From CAWAND01 sp963807065 (GTDB taxonomy: Bacteria > Chloroflexota > Anaerolineae > Anaerolineales > E44-bin32), in contig CAWDZQ010000004.1 of NCBI GenBank assembly GCA_963807065.1, forward strand, positions 62,001 to 126,000: 64,000 bases of DNA, in the 5' to 3' direction. Below are positions 63,398 to 64,000 of the stretch, piece by piece (the stretch's first letter is position 1; every line of letters begins with the position of its first letter). The translations under genes and the position numbers were made by a program. The notes below the pieces were generated by a model. That model did not search any database and was not told the DNA's origin. It worked only from the letters and a program-made list of their open reading frames with translations.

Positions 63398-64000
63398 TCA
63401 CGATCCTCACTTTCCCTTCCAGCGACCTCACGCCAAACACGTGGTATCACCGTTCGGATTTGGTGGTTATGAAACCCGCGCCGCGACAGGTAGCCGCGCA
63501 TGCGCTTGTGAAATAATTCCCAATCGAGGCCTTGATAGCGGTGAGCGGCCTTTTGTGCCGCTCGATAAACGGCCTCATCCTCATCCAGGTCCGAGAGCGC
63601 CTGTTCAATCACCTGCCTCGATACACCCTTACCTCGAAGCTCGGCCCTCAGCGCAGCCGCACCCCTGGGCCGAAAAGCCATGCGGTTTTCAACCCACGCT
63701 TGGGCAAAGGCCCGGTCATCCGCCAACCCGGCCAGGCGAAGGCGCTCGATGACCCCTTCCTGGGCCGCCTCTGATATGTCCTTTCGGCGCAGGAACCGCC
63801 TGAGTTCTTGCTCGGATCGCAACCGGCGCGCCACCCATCTCGTCGCCCACCGATAGCTCGATTCCACCTCGTCTTCAGCCTGCAGCTCAGCGATACGCTC
63901 CGGGCCGAGACGCTGGCCGAGCTTGAGGCCGACCGCCAGGATCTTGGCCAGCCCAAAGGCGAATTCGCCGTCCAATTCGACACTCACCCGGTCCTTGTTT
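63394..64000 (-). CDS. recX: Regulatory protein RecX, 5' end outside window
   Basis: At least 201 residues of RecX, the negative modulator of RecA. The visible N-terminus VSVELDGEFAFGLAKILA is the family's RRVNVYLDGEFAFGL-like start; the frame is open to the window end, so the true start is outside. Three-helix repeats follow: RWVARRLRSEQELRRFLRRK, LRLAGLADDRAFAQAWVENR and KAAHRYQGLDWELFHKRMRG. The stop overlaps the rny start, suggesting one transcript. Confidence 0.88.
   Translation of the reverse strand, partial: NKDRVSVELDGEFAFGLAKILAVGLKLGQRLGPERIAELQAEDEVESSYRWATRWVARRLRSEQELRRFLRRKDISEAAQEGVIERLRLAGLADDRAFAQAWVENRMAFRPRGAAALRAELRGKGVSRQVIEQALSDLDEDEAVYRAAQKAAHRYQGLDWELFHKRMRGYLSRRGFHNHQIRTVIPRVWREVAGRESEDRE

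Overview
The window is GC-rich bacterial chromosomal DNA (coding bias strongly toward G/C at third positions, SD-led genes, bacterial -35/-10 promoters). The mix points to a Chloroflexota (Anaerolineae-like) genome, probably a metagenome assembly: lipoproteins and wall enzymes with Thr/Pro linkers, an oversized SecA, a STAND-ATPase/BTAD regulator, a tRNA-Trp T-box on a TrpB2-type gene, and a Mycobacterium-like CysM/JAMM/CysO/MoeZ sulfur operon. The phylum is inferred from content; no rRNA gene is present. There are no insertion sequences, prophage or CRISPR arrays.

Layout. 1-10.5 kb: a partial acetyltransferase, an orphan receiver protein, a CGNR regulator, an NTF2-like protein, a large MalT/BTAD-type regulator followed by an unknown 96-residue protein, a YhfC-like membrane protein with a flavodoxin, a decayed lipoprotein gene, a YdcZ-type transporter and a second acetyltransferase. 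10.8-19.7 kb: S10 carboxypeptidase, slipin, DsbA-like protein, DUF554 plus cobalamin adenosyltransferase, ComEA-like protein, mutM, a metallo-beta-lactamase-fold hydrolase and an adenosine-deaminase relative that lacks its active site. 19.7-32.7 kb: secA, a lipoprotein, tRNA-Leu(UAA), an MgtC/DUF4010 protein, a CBM9-like lipoprotein, two APC-superfamily transporters (one with USP domains, one KimA-like) and a thioredoxin-TPR protein. 32.7-38.7 kb: two L,D-transpeptidases and an amidase, folK-folP, and a fatty-acid-hydroxylase-type enzyme. 39-43 kb: the six-gene sulfur-carrier operon. 43-50 kb: SCO1, a zinc ribbon protein, several broken genes, a CarD-like regulator, a methyltransferase, an ACT protein, a frameshifted degV and a terpenoid-cyclase-fold protein. 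50-64 kb: an ABC exporter pair, T-box plus trpB2, a lipoprotein, the pyruvate dehydrogenase E1alpha-E1beta-E2 operon, a receiver protein, RNase Y and RecX.

The main unifying signal is a dispersed palindrome, TTGTGA-N6-TCACAA, found nine times. Seven copies are intergenic, one abuts a start codon and one overlaps the first codons of a gene. It has the geometry of a CRP/FNR-family operator and would link DNA repair (mutM), SCO1, an ABC exporter, the trp T-box transcript, a KimA-like K+ transporter, a lipoprotein, a YhfC-like protein, a receiver protein and a lipid hydroxylase into one regulon. No CRP-family gene lies in the window. The second notable system is the sulfur operon, in which the ubiquitin-like carrier ends in Gly-Gly-Ser-Ser next to a JAMM protease gene, suggesting that the carrier must be trimmed before it is charged with sulfur.

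Several genes are interrupted by single in-frame TAG codons or a one-base frameshift. These may be genuine decay or assembly errors. TAG is used as a normal stop by many intact genes here.
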